A stretch of 64,000 nt of DNA from Dactylorhiza incarnata. Taxonomy: Eukaryota > Streptophyta > Magnoliopsida > Asparagales > Orchidaceae. Under the pieces are notes generated by a model. The model was not told where the DNA came from and did no database searches. It saw nothing but the letters and a program-made list of their open reading frames with translations. Shown one piece after another: positions 45,061-56,440 of the stretch. The stretch spans positions 11,763,001-11,827,000 of the forward strand of contig JAWHQI010000040.1 of NCBI GenBank assembly GCA_033032865.1, given 5' to 3'. Position 1 is the first letter of the stretch. Every line of letters begins with the position of its first letter. Made by a program: the position numbers and the translations under genes.

Positions 45061-47699
45061 AACAAACATTTCTAGCATCTGAATGGATGAAAACACTAAG
45101 AAAAACATGGTGAAAATACTATAAGAAAAGCACGTATAAGTTGCATGCATAATTGTATAGTAGGCTCCTTTATTTAATGCTCAATATATAGATATGGTTG
45201 ATGATTGTGACACTAGACTAGAGCTTGATATGCATGTTAATATGTTTTTCATATGAATATGATATGCTGACTTGTAATGTCATGTGGTTCCCCAGGGTCT
45301 GCTAGGATGACCAGGATGGTGGGGTTGTTATATGGTTTATGACTAGATCCTAGTTGACCCTCGTTTACCCTTCATTTTGATTTGGTTGCATGGCAAAGTT
45401 TCAATGCAGGAGTGCGCTAGACGGCTATAAAATACAAGCCTCAGCAAGTGCTTTCCCCTTCTCCTGTTTGATGTATTTTCCTTTGCATGATGTTTCGGCC
45501 TCTATAAGAGTATTGCTCTCTCTCTCTTCTTAAACATTCCTTCACATTCTTCACCTTAGCTTCATCATCAAGTGGATTTTTAGAAATAACAAAATATTTT
45601 ACAATATGTTTGAGGAAGGAAAAAAAATACTCAAAGCAATTATCTCCTCTCCCAATGTGGTAACCGGTACCCATATAGGGTCAAGATTGGTGTATAGGTT
45701 TTATACCATTAAATGTGAATCAATCTTGACTCTATAAATCAATATTCTCCCTGTGTGGGTTGCATTTATCTGTGTACTACATGGGGTAGGGAGGAGGAGG
45801 AGGAGGGTTCCCTTAACTTATGCAGGTTCCAGTTACTCAGACTACACAATGTTAATCTGCTCACACAACGTGTGCTTGGAGAATCTACTTTCTATAGCCA
45901 ATGAGAATGTTCCAGGATCCATTCATATGGCGTATGCGAGATTATTTTCATGGTGTGTGCCTATTACATGTCCAGAGTATGTAGTGAGTGTCTAGGAAAT
46001 GTACACCTTGAAATCTCTAGAACTATAATAGGACGGGTTACACCCAACGAGACTCTGCAGGTTCAAGCATGCTCTTTAGGCAGTTGTCATGTGATTAGCT
46101 TGTTTAACCCTTAGAACTCCTGAAAATGAGTCTCACATCATGCCTCAGCTCTGTATACACCTTCCTAAAGGAAGGGTAAATAGGGTGTTACACTGGCTTA
46201 ATTGATTATGCTTAGTGGTGCACCATTTTTCATATAAAGTTTTTGTGTAAATTATTAAATTGTTAGTGAAGCTATTTTTATAAAAAGAATCGCCATATTT
46301 TAGTTTAGTCGCACTCTTTTTTAGGACTTCAATTATTTATTTAGAAATGTAATCTAACATGGTAAGTGTAAGACCCCCTCAAAAATTATGCACGATAAGG
46401 GGGATCTTATCACACACCACCGCTAATATGCAAAAAGAATGGAATAATAAAAGAGTAGAGATATGAACGTCTCCACCCTCTCCCGTTATTCTCTACTAAC
46501 ACTACAAACTAATGATATTGTTAAGAGAATAACTATCATAACACAAATTGAGTACGTTATAAGCAGTAATGGAAGATATACTAGCGGAAGACTCACAATC
46601 ACGTAGTAGATCATAGAAATATACAAGTAATATGAGAAGAACGAAAGAAACCAGAATAACAGCACGATGGCCTCAAAGTCCAAGTACAACAGTCTATAGA
46701 AATTATAAGGGCTCACAAGTAAACATGTCAAGCCGGATAAATAATAATATACAAAATGATATAAATCTATAAACCTACTGAGCTAACTATATGACTGATG
46801 ATGTTGCTAAGGGTAGCAACGATCCTTTGCATGTCTTCTATGTCCATGTCATGTCCACGTCATAGCTTCAGGAACACCTGGGGGTGTCAACCGATAGTGA
46901 GTGTTAGCAATACTATACATATTTGCTAAGTGGGTTCCGCCTCTCCCCCTGAGCCACCAATATGTTCAAGAGAGGCAATAAACTGTCATGCAATAAGTGT
47001 CAACATAGTGATATATATATGCCGCATGATACAATATGAAGAATTACATATTTAAAGAACTGCAGTTTAGACTATAAATGAGTGCGGTAATAATGAACAT
47101 TAAGTAAATACAACATTATTTCTATTCTAACAATGTCCACAATGCACGCACTCTCATATGCACATTAACTAATATAAGTAAAGAGTGATTATTTAAATAA
47201 CCAATCATATAAAGATGCGCATACGAGTTTATACGATTGGGATCATGCATAATCTAAACTACACTATCAAATACAATGCTTCTATACGTATACCATTAGA
47301 ACCAAAGCAAGCTAATCAAGCATATCCTCATTAGAGGAGTGTGACAACTTATAACCAAAATGACTCATTGGAATAACACTATGTCAATACATATTTCACT
47401 ATCATTGCATCTAAGCATGCGCGCGCGAACACATACACACACACACACACTATGTTTACATAGATTTATCATGCATGGTGTCGAGACACAAGAACCTGAT
47501 TGCAATTGAGTGCAAACTAACGACTAAGATCACTTATTCATGTTGGAATATTATGATCTATAAGTAATCGAGGGATTAGTCTTGCTGTCAACATAATTCG
47601 ATGCTATAAGGCCATACATAAGGACTTACAGAAATTGGAGTGATTGATCGTGTTGATTAATGAAACCAAAATCTAAATATGTATATTTGATATACATTG
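45061..47699. other. No gene recognised; LTR-like termini present
   Basis: AT-rich non-coding DNA. GGGTGTTACA ending at 46192 and TGTAAGACCCCC starting at 46368 look like gypsy LTR ends, but no matching partner or TSD was found in the window. A (CA)n microsatellite lies at 47435-47450. Confidence 0.4.
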
Positions 47700-47969
47700 T
47701 ATGGTATTAAAGACACATGCCCACGGCACATGCTCGTGCGTCAAGGTTGTGTGGATCCAAAATGAAAGGATAACGATGGACAATGGTTATGGAGAAAAAG
47801 GCATGACTTTTGAAGTCACACGCTCGTGTGTCATGGGTGTGTGGGTAGTTATGCATCCTAGACCCACTTAGAGGCAGTTTTGCAAGAACCAACTTGGCTT
47901 TTGGGACACACGCCCGAAACACACGGTCGTGTGCACCTAACTTTGCGTATGGGCTCACGCTTATAAATA
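47700..47969 (+). promoter_or_regulatory. CpG palindromes followed by TATAAATA (LTR promoter-like)
   Basis: Words such as CACACGCTCGTGTGTC, CACACGCCCG and CACACGGTCGTGTG recur three to four times, then TATAAATA at 47962-47969. Such palindromes are common in U3 of plant gypsy LTRs. A mutated primer-site-like TGGTATTAGAGT follows at 48320, so this may be the LTR of a lost element H. Confidence 0.4.
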
Positions 47970-48319
47970 GACCAACTTATCATAAAGAACACTTGTCGAA
48001 TTCGGAGTTCTTAATACTATAAAGCCACAAAGAATGCATCTCTCCAAATCATAACTAGCATTTTGTAGGAGAGAAAAATGATCATCTTCCAGCCAGAAGT
48101 TCGTTGGACGGACTGTGAGGTGTTTTTCAGCATTTGTGTGGATACCTCTAGATACGCGGATATTATTCTGTGTTTGGATTCAAATGCCAATCATTCTTCT
48201 CAAAATCTGATTTCGCCACAAGTGTAATAATAGTTTCTTGATTTGTTATGTTTTGCATGGATATTATCGAGGGCTTCCAATATTTATGTTGCACATTTGA
48301 TGCCCTTGAAACACAATAG

Positions 48320-48331
48320 TGGTATTAGAGT
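48320..48331 (+). other. Primer-site-like motif of lost element H
   Basis: TGGTATTAGAGT differs from TGGTATCAGAGC by two transitions. The same site is in copy 2 at 51093-51104. It suggests an LTR ended near 48315. Confidence 0.4.
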
Positions 48332-48512
48332 TGGCTGCAAAATCTCTGTTAGAAAATTTTCCCTCCCTTTTGTAGTAAACATCTATTTCTATATAGTTTC
48401 ATTCATTCTTATACAGATAGGAGAGCTTATCTATTTTCTAAGAGAAGATGAATTTGAAATACATGTGTGTGTATATATTATTATTTAGAATGGTTCTGAA
48501 ATGTTGGATTTA

Positions 48513-48749
48513 GGCTCCGTTTGGCAGCGCAAATCCACGCCGGTCGCATAGACGAAACTGCCCCTCCTTGGTTTCTGCGTGTTTGGCGGGGCCGCAGTCA
48601 GGCGGTGAAGCTCTGCCCTGCCGCACGAAACCCACAGATTGATGCAGATTTCTGCTGCGCCGTGATTTCCGCGGTAGCAGTTTCTACGGTAGCGGTCCAG
48701 CAGTGTGAAAGAAATCCGTGCCCACCTGACCGTTGCGCCAAACTAAGCC
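48513..48749. mobile_element. Tourist-like (PIF/Harbinger) MITE, copy 1
   Basis: 237 bp. The left end GGCTCCGTTTGGCAGCGCAA pairs with the inverted right end GGCTTAGTTTGGCGCAA. It is flanked by TTA on both sides (48510-48512, 48750-48752), the TSD of PIF/Harbinger. It has no coding capacity. It is CpG-rich, and contains two GCGGTAGC/GGTAGCGG words. Confidence 0.8.
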
Positions 48750-48752
48750 TTA

Positions 48753-49660
48753 GATCTAGAACATCAAATGTTGATGAATTTTTTGAATGAAAATTACAGT
48801 GGATTTTGTTTAAGTTTCGGGGTGCTGCCCTAAACCCCGCACGGGCTTTTCCCCAAAGACCCTACTATGGGTGCAACCCCTTGGAACCCTGCGAGGAGCG
48901 CCTTATATTTTGATGTAGATTTTAAATATATATGGGATGTATCTGCAATGTGAATGTTGCAATTTTTTATTATCTTGTTTAAATGGTTTAAATGAGCCTT
49001 CAATTAAACATTAATCACATATATTATATTTAAATAGTTTAAATAAGTGCATGGTTAAATGTTAATCATCTATTTAGTTTTAAAAGGTTTAAACATGATC
49101 ATATTTCTTGACAAATCCTTTAATGAATATTAAGTATTTTGATACATTCTGATAGATGACACTCTTCCTGCTTTGATCGATATGGTGTGGGCCTACCAAA
49201 TTAAGGTGCATCAATCTATCTTAGCAGGGTGCGATGGGATAATTGTGATATCTAGTTGTCGACATTGAGTCTAACTTAACTTGGTGACCTCAAAGGTTAA
49301 GTACCTAGAGGCATAGCGTTGGCATGAACCATAAGATGGATGCGGATAATGATTATTCACCAACCATATAAGAGTTACATGATGTTGCAATTGAAAAAAA
49401 TTGTCTACCTAAATAATGACGTTATGGGTGATCAACCAAACCTGACTCATGATGTTGGTAAAACTACTTGCTTAAACTCTCCAAATTAATATAAAGGATT
49501 ATTAAGTTGAAAAAAATGATGGGAGTATTATAATAAAAGACCTTATTAAAATAAAATATATTTTGAATTATATTACTAATACAAATTTGCATATTTTTGT
49601 AGAATTTTCATGACAAGTAATACTCATCACAACTTGTCCCTGTAATCGGTCCTTGGGAAG
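48753..49660 (+). other. Non-coding leader of element H
   Basis: AT-rich. It includes a C-rich block near 48825-48900 (CCCTAAACCCC, CCCCAAAG). No gene seen. Confidence 0.5.
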
Positions 49661-49756
49661 GACAAACTCAATGGGACAAACTTCTTGGACTGGTACGGGA
49701 ATTTGAAGATTGTCGTCAAACATGAGTGTAAGATCTATGTCTTAGAGGAAGATCAC
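49661..49756 (+). pseudogene. gag: Copia gag fragment, copy 1
   Basis: About 32 codons reading LNGTNFLDWY...LKIVVKHE..IYVLEE, the recognisable N-terminal block of many plant copia gags. It ends in TAA (49757) and is cut 18 bp later by a Sirevirus-type LTR. The same scrap is in copy 2. Confidence 0.7.
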
Positions 49757-49774
49757 TAAAGAGCCACTCAGATC

Positions 49775-50948
49775 TGTTGGAACATACATTACACATCTCT
49801 TGGTTTAAGAATAACAAATCATAATATGTATTTGATTATGCTTGTATTGTGCTTATAGTGTTCAGGAACGATAAGTATAATACCCACATGAGTGCGATAT
49901 GGAAATGCAATGCAAAATAAAGACGTGCTCTAAATTGAGAGCTACCGCCGAGCGGTAGCACCTACCACTAGTGGTAGTTTTGAAGACTGGGCGATAGCTG
50001 GCAAAGTGCATTTGAACACAATACATCTTTAGCAAGTCTTATCGAGGCGCGCTAAAGCTAACGCTCACCTATAACTTATGGAAATCCTGGCAATCAGCAG
50101 TTGAATTGAGGAACGAAATGGAGCAAGAAATCAACGGAGCAGTGTATATGGAGCTAATGTGGCGTGGTATCACTAGCGAGTCACGATTGATGTTGCTTTA
50201 AATGAGAATGCCTAAAATGAAGAAAAATACCTATCATGTCTTCCTCGATCCATGTGCCTCATAGTTTACATATAGGTTATGGCAAGGCGGTAGCATTACC
50301 ACCGGCGGTAGCTTGTTGTCTATATTTAAAGGTCGGTTCGCTCCCTCCAATCGATCAATAATTGAGAGGAGAATATTGCACCACCGCCATGCGATCTGGA
50401 AATGCAATGCAGAATAAATACGTGCTCTGAATTGAGAGCTACCACCGGGCGGTAGCATTGAAGACAGAGGGACAGCTAGTAAAGTGCATTTGTATGCAAA
50501 GTTTGGCGGGAGCAAGTCCATCTTTACCAAGTCTTACTGCGGCACACAAAAGCTAACAAACGGCGATAACTTATGGTAAGCCTGACAATCAGCAACTTAA
50601 TTGAGGAGCGAAATGGAGAAAGAAATCTTCAAAGCAGCGTATATGGAGCTAACGCAGCGCGATATCACTAGCGAGGCATGGTAGGTGTTGCTTAAAATGA
50701 GAATGCCTAAAATGAAGAAAAATACCTACCATGTCTGCCTCGATCTGTATGCCTCATAGTTTCCATATAGTTTACCGTGGGGCGGTAGCACTATCGCCGG
50801 TGGTAGCTCGTTGTCTCTATTTAAAGGTCGGTTTGCTCCCTCAAATCGATCAACAATTGAGAGGCGAATGTTGCACCAACACTCTGAATTTCCAAAGCCT
50901 TATCTCAGATCTCTGTAGCAACTCCATTGGGCTATTTTAAAGATCAAA
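49775..50948 (+). repeat. Sirevirus-type LTR (i), 3'-truncated, with internally doubled promoter unit
   Basis: Starts TGTTGGAACATAC. A 497-bp segment with module + TATA is present twice in tandem (about 49894-50390 and 50391-50887). TATA-like sites are TATATTTAAA at 50321-50330 and CTATTTAAA at 50817-50825. The LTR stops at the duplication junction. Confidence 0.85.
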
Positions 50949-51285
50949 ATCTAATTTCGCCAATCATTCTTCTCAAAATCTGATTTCGCCACAAGTGTAA
51001 TAATAGTTTCTTGATTTGTTATGTTTTGCATGGATATTATCGAGGGCTTCCAATATTTATGTTGCACATTTGATGCCCTTGAAACCCAATAGTGGTATTA
51101 GAGTTGGCTGCAAAACCTCTGTTAGAAAATTTTCCCTCCCTTTTATAGTAAACATCTATTTCTATATAGTTTCATTCGTTCTTATACAGATAGGAGAGAT
51201 TGTCTATTTTCTAAGAGAAGATGAATTTGAAATATATGTGTGTGTATATATTATTATTTAGAATGGTTCTGAAATGTTGGATTTA

Positions 51286-51522
51286 GGCTCCGTTTGGCAG
51301 CGCAAATCAGCGCCGGTCGCGTAGACGAAACTGCCACTCCTTGGTTTTCGCGTGTTTGGCGGGGCCGCAGTCAGGCGGTGAGGCTCTGCCCTGCCGCACG
51401 AAACCCGCAGATTTATGCGGATTTCTTCTGCGCCGTGATTTCCGCGGTAGCAGTTTCCACGGTAACGGTCCAGCGGTGTGAATGAAATCCGTGCCCACCT
51501 GACCGCTGCGCCAAACTAAGCC
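51286..51522. mobile_element. Tourist-like MITE, copy 2
   Basis: Duplicate of 48513-48749, with TTA flanks. It was duplicated together with its surroundings, so the insertion predates the duplication. Confidence 0.8.
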
Positions 51523-52433
51523 TTAGATCTAGAACATCAAATGTTGATGAATTTTATGAATGAAAATTACAGTGGATTTTGTTTAAGTTTCGGGGTGCTG
51601 GCCTAAACCCCTCAAGGGCTTTTCCCCAAAGACCCTACTATGGGTGCATCCCCTTGGAACCCTGCGAGGAGCGCCTTATATTTTGATGTAGATTTTATAT
51701 ATATATGGGATGTATCTGCAATGTGAATGTTGCAATTTTTTATTATCTTGTTTAAATGGTTTAAATGAGCCTTCAATTAAACATTAATCACATATATTAT
51801 ATTTAAATAGTTTAAATAAGTGCATGATTAAATGTTAATCATCCATTTTGTTTTAAAAGGTTTAAACATGATCATATTTCTTGAAAAATCCTTTAATGAA
51901 TATTAAGTATTTTGATACATTCTGATAGATGACACTCTTCCTGCTTTTATCGATATGGTGTGGTCCTACCAAATTAAGGTGCATCAATCTATCTTAGCAG
52001 GGTGCGATGGGATAATTGTGATATCCAGTTGTCGACATTGAGTCTAACTTAACTTGATGACCTCAAAGGTTGAGTACCTAGAGGCATAGCATTGGCATGC
52101 ACCATAAGATGGATGCGGCTAATGATTATTCACCAACCATATAAGAGTTACATGATGTTGCAATTGAAAAAAATTGTCTACCTAAATAACTACGTTATGG
52201 GTGATCAGCCAAACCTGACTCATGATGTTGGTAAAACTACTTGCTTAAACTCTCCAAATTAATATAAAGGATTATTAATTTGAAAAAAATGATGGGAGTA
52301 TTATAATAAAAGACCTTATTAAAATAAAATATATTTTGAATTATATTACTAATACAAATTTGCATATTTTTGTAGAATTTTCATGACAAGTAATACACAT
52401 CACAATTTGTCCCTGTAATCGGTCCTTGGGAAG

Positions 52434-52529
52434 GACAAACTCAATGGGACAAACTTCTTGGACTGGTACGGGAATTTGAAGATTGTCGTCAAACATGAGT
52501 GTAAGATCTAAGTCTTAGAGGAAGATCAC
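52434..52529 (+). pseudogene. gag: Copia gag fragment, copy 2
   Basis: Same as 49661-49756, with the same truncation by an LTR at 52548. Confidence 0.7.
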
Positions 52530-52547
52530 TAAAGAGCCACTCAGATC

Positions 52548-54428
52548 TATTGGAACATACATTACACATCTCTTGGTTTAAGAATAACAAATCATAATAT
52601 GTATTTGATTATGCTTGTCTTGTGCATATAGTGTGCAAGAACGATAGGTACAATACCCACATGAGTGCGATATGGAAATGCAATGCAAAATAAATACGTG
52701 ATCTAAATTGAGAGCTACCGCCGAGCGGTAGCACCTACCACTAGTGGTAGTGTTGAAGACTGAGCGATAGCTGGCAAAGTGCATTTGAACGCAGTACATC
52801 TTTAGCAAGTCTTATCGAGGCGCGCTAAAGCTAACGCTCGCCTATAACTTATGGAAATCCTGGCAATCAACAGTTGAATTGAGGAACAAAATGGAGCAAG
52901 AAATCAACGGAGCAGTGTAGATGGAGCTAATGTGGCGTGGTATCACTAGTGAGTCGCGGTTGGTGTTGCTTTAAATGAGAATGCCTAAAATGAAGAAAAA
53001 CACCTATCATGTCTGCCTGGATCCATGTGCCTCATAGTTTTCATATAGGTTATGGCAAGGCGGTAGCATTACCATCGGCGGTAGCTTGTTGTCTATATTT
53101 AAAGGTCGATTCACTCCCTCCAATCGATCAACAATTGAGAGGAGAATATTGCACCACTGCCATGCGATCTGGAAATGCAATGCAGAATAAATACGTGCTC
53201 TGAATTGAGAGCTACCACCGGGCGGTAGCGTTGAAGACAGAGGGACAGCTAGTAAAGTGCATTTGAATGCAAAGTTTGGCGGGAGCAAGTCCATCTTTAC
53301 CAAGTCTTATTGCGGCACACTAAAGCTAACAAACAGCGATAACTTATGGTAAGCCTGACAATCAGCAACTTAATTGAGGAGCGAAATGGAGAAAGAAATC
53401 TACAAAGCAGCTTATATGGAGCTAACGCAGCGCGATATCACTAGCGAGGCATGGTAGGTGTTGCTTAAAATGTGAATGCTGAAAATGAAAAAAAAATACC
53501 TACCACGTCTGCCTCGATCTGTATGCCTCACAGTTTCCATATAGTTTACTGTGGGGCGGTAGCACTATCGTCGGTGGTAGCTCGTTGTCTCTTTTTAAAG
53601 GTCGGTTTGCTCCTTCCAATCGATCAACAATTGAGAGGTGAATGTTGCACCAATACTCTGAATTTCCAACGCCTTATCTCAGATCTCTGTAGCAACTCCA
53701 TTAGGCTATTTTAAAGATCAAATGGAGAACTCGAAGGGGAAGCGCATCAACGATAATTCTATGTGAAGGACACACATCAACTAGATGATTCTGCTTGTGC
53801 CTTCATCTTCAACTTCAGAAGTTCTTTTATTTTGGTTACTCTCTTTTTGTAACGGTAGTGGAATTCGCCCGTGTTGGCGAATAGGTCAGTGTGAGGCTTA
53901 GGGAAGAAAATTTTCCTTGTGTGTGAGGCGGCTAGATCTAGGGAGTAGGTCTAGGGGGAGACTTGAAGCTTATCTAGGGAGATATAGGCTAGTGGGAACT
54001 GGTCCTTGGGAGAAGGGTCGGTATAGAAAACCTAAATGAGTTTTACATTTACCACCTTGATTTCTAATGTTATAGGAATTAATCTCTTTGTAATCATTCA
54101 TCTTTATGAAATATAAGGAAAGTTTCTTTAGTGTTCATCCAATCATATTGAGATTCATAAGTTTCAATCTCTGCGAGTTAACGCCATGTGATAGCCTTTA
54201 CCGCCGACAGTAGTAAACAGAGATTGAACTCCGCCTTTATCATCATACTAAAAGAATTCTTCTATACTATCATCTATGAACAGATAAAATAAAGTTCTTT
54301 ATTTTATACTCTAAAATATTCTAAGTAAAACATTTTCATGCAAAGTTTTTCAAGTAAACTATAAATTTCTTAAAACCCTTATTCACCCCCCCCCCCCCCC
54401 ACCTCTACGAGCGCTAGTAGATCCAACA
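52548..54428 (+). repeat. Sirevirus-type LTR (ii), complete, with doubled promoter unit
   Basis: Starts TATTGGAACATAC (terminal TG mutated) and ends ...GATCCAACA. It carries two tandem 497-bp promoter units: TATATTTAAA at 53094-53103 and a degraded CTTTTTAAA at 53591-53599, each preceded by a GCTASCGCC-type module. A 15-C tract lies at 54386-54400. A primer-like TGGTATCAAAG follows at 54431. Confidence 0.87.
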
Positions 54429-54449
54429 AGTGGTATCAAAGGTAGGTTC

Positions 54450-55920
54450 TGTTGGAACATGCGCTCTGCATCTCTTGCTTTGAGAATAACAAATACTGTG
54501 ATGTATTTGATCTAGTATTTTTTGTGTTTATAGTGTGCAAGTTGTACAAGTACTAGCATATATTGAACAAGAAAATATGAAGGATGTCGTAGCTCATCTC
54601 AGTGGGCTACCGCGACGTGGTACCTTCTATCGATGGCGGTAGCACGCGAATATCGTAGGTCAACGGGCAAGGTGTTTTGATCGCACAGAATGGCGGGACA
54701 AATGCATCTTTAGCAAGTTCTTACCGCAGGGAAGAAATACTACCGCCTTATAGTAACATAAGGAAAGGTCGTCAATCACCAACTAATCCGAGAGCCAAAA
54801 GGAAAAGGAGATCAATGGCAGATCGTAATCAATGCTAACGCGGTGCGCTATCCACTACCGCATGGCAGTAGCGATCGTGCCTAAAATGGCGGGGCACAAC
54901 TTCCATATCTTCCACGATCTATGTGTCGCACACTTACCATATTGAGGTACCACGGGGCGGTAACATTACCGCCGGCGGTTTCTCTGAGTCTATTTAAAGA
55001 GCGGCTCCTCTCCTTCTATGAAAATGATTCCTCATCCTCCAAAGCCACAATTCTAAATTATTTGAGAGAGGATCATCTCCAGAGATTAAGAGAACTCCTT
55101 TGGGCGAGCAAGAAGATCGAAAGGATATTTTGAAGGGAAGTGCTACCACGCATATTCAACACGTAGGACGAACGCATCAAGAACATTGATTCCTAAATCG
55201 CCTTCGTCTTCACCTTCAGAGATTTTGGGGAGATTTCTCTTACATATTTTATATTTTGTAATCACCTTTGTTTTATCTTTTTGTAACGGGAGTGGAGAAA
55301 TTGTTCGGGTAGAACGTCGGATTCAAGGAAGGATTCTGTATGAAATTTTCCATGGTGGTTGGTGACTAAGTCTTGTGAAACTTAGGGGGAATTCACCACA
55401 TGTGGTGGCGACTAGATTTAGGTTAGATCTATATGTGGTTTGAGGCCTTATCTGGGAAAGATAGGTGTATTTTTCTACTCGTCTTGATTTCAAGCATCAT
55501 TGAAATCAAACATTTTTGTGTTCAATTTCTAAGGAAATATAATCATGTTTCTCTGTCTCATTATCTTGATTTTATTTCCATGCACTAAAATGTTTTGAAT
55601 AGTATTCTTCAAAAGCTTTAAACAAAAAATATATTGGAAGGTTCATTTTTGTAAGAAAGAAACTCTTGAATTCAATATCTGTGAGCTAGCACCCGACGGT
55701 AACACTTACCGTTGGCGGTAGTGACAAAATATTGAATTTCAACATTTTCTAAAATTATTCTTCAATATAATCTTTTCTAAATTATTAAAATAAATTTTTC
55801 TATAAAATATTCAGAAACTTCTCTGATCATCAACAATATTTTTATTAGGACTTAAATGCCATAAAGCCCTTATTCACTCCCACCCCCCCCCCCCCCCTAA
55901 AGGCACCTAAAGATCCAACA
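54450..55920 (+). repeat. Sirevirus-type LTR (iii)
   Basis: Starts TGTTGGAACATGCG only 9 bp after the primer site of LTR ii, and ends ...GATCCAACA. A module at 54956-54980 lies 10 bp before TATTTAAA (54991-54998). A 15-C tract is at 55883-55897. Confidence 0.87.
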
Positions 55921-55922
55921 AG

Positions 55923-55934
55923 TGGTATCAGAGC
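55923..55934 (+). other. Primer binding site after LTR iii
   Basis: TGGTATCAGAGC, the perfect initiator tRNA-Met type. Confidence 0.85.
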
Positions 55935-55961
55935 TAGGTTATTCCAAAATGGCTTCACAAT

Positions 55962-56440
55962 CGGGAATAATGGTGCTTCATATCTCGCATCCACTAGAGG
56001 GAAAAATCTTTATATATATGAAAAATCATTATCATCACCTTTATTTATGGGTGAAAATTACAAAGGGTGGAAAATTCTAATGGAAAATTTTCATAAATCT
56101 TTCATTATAGAAGTTTGGAATATTACTATTAAAAAACCCCCAAGCATACTAAATAGAAATGAAATGGTTTTAAATGCTAAATTAATAAATATTTATTTTG
56201 TGCGCTAGATCAAAACATTTTTAAACTCATTTATACGCTTTCTACTGGTTATGAAATTTGAAGTTATCTTGAACAAACTTATGATTCTCCATCTATAGGT
56301 ATGGAACAAGTATGAGAATTGAAGAATATGCATATGTATTCAAGAAATCCCCTACTTGATGAATCCATAGAGTGTACATCAAGCAGAAGAGAAGATGGAA
56401 ACTCATCTATTGAAGAGGAAAACCAAGAAGATGTCAAAGG
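55962..56440 (+). pseudogene. gag: Gag fragment of the element behind LTR iii
   Basis: Parts read PLFMGENYKGWKILMENF and YFCALDQ-like segments aligned with the start of gag in element G (PLFTGSDFNYWKNRMM; ALNRTEFNRIS). Several frameshifts and stops. After about 450 bp it is cut by LTR iv, with AAAGG before the LTR. Confidence 0.65.

Larger units (their letters stand above)
48186..50948 (+). repeat. 2.77-kb tandem duplication, copy 1
   Basis: Repeats at a constant offset of 2,773 bp in copy 2 (50959-53721). It includes a primer-site-like motif, a MITE, a copia gag scrap and the first 1.17 kb of a Sirevirus-type LTR. The ten bases between copies (ATCTAATTTC) resemble a sequence near the copy start (AATCTGATTTCGCC), consistent with joining at microhomology. 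Confidence 0.9.
50959..53721 (+). repeat. 2.77-kb tandem duplication, copy 2
   Basis: Same content and order as copy 1. By eye about 3% differences in 51016-51261 but about 7% in the MITE. After 53721 the sequence continues into the rest of the LTR, which copy 1 lacks. Confidence 0.9.

Noticed and set aside
45441..45995. Short frames on both strands, considered as host gene exons
   Set aside because: No splice context, no recognised domain, and length within chance expectation.
45206..46192. Solo gypsy LTR ending in GGGTGTTACA
   Set aside because: The end looks right, but I could not find a matching start or a target-site duplication.
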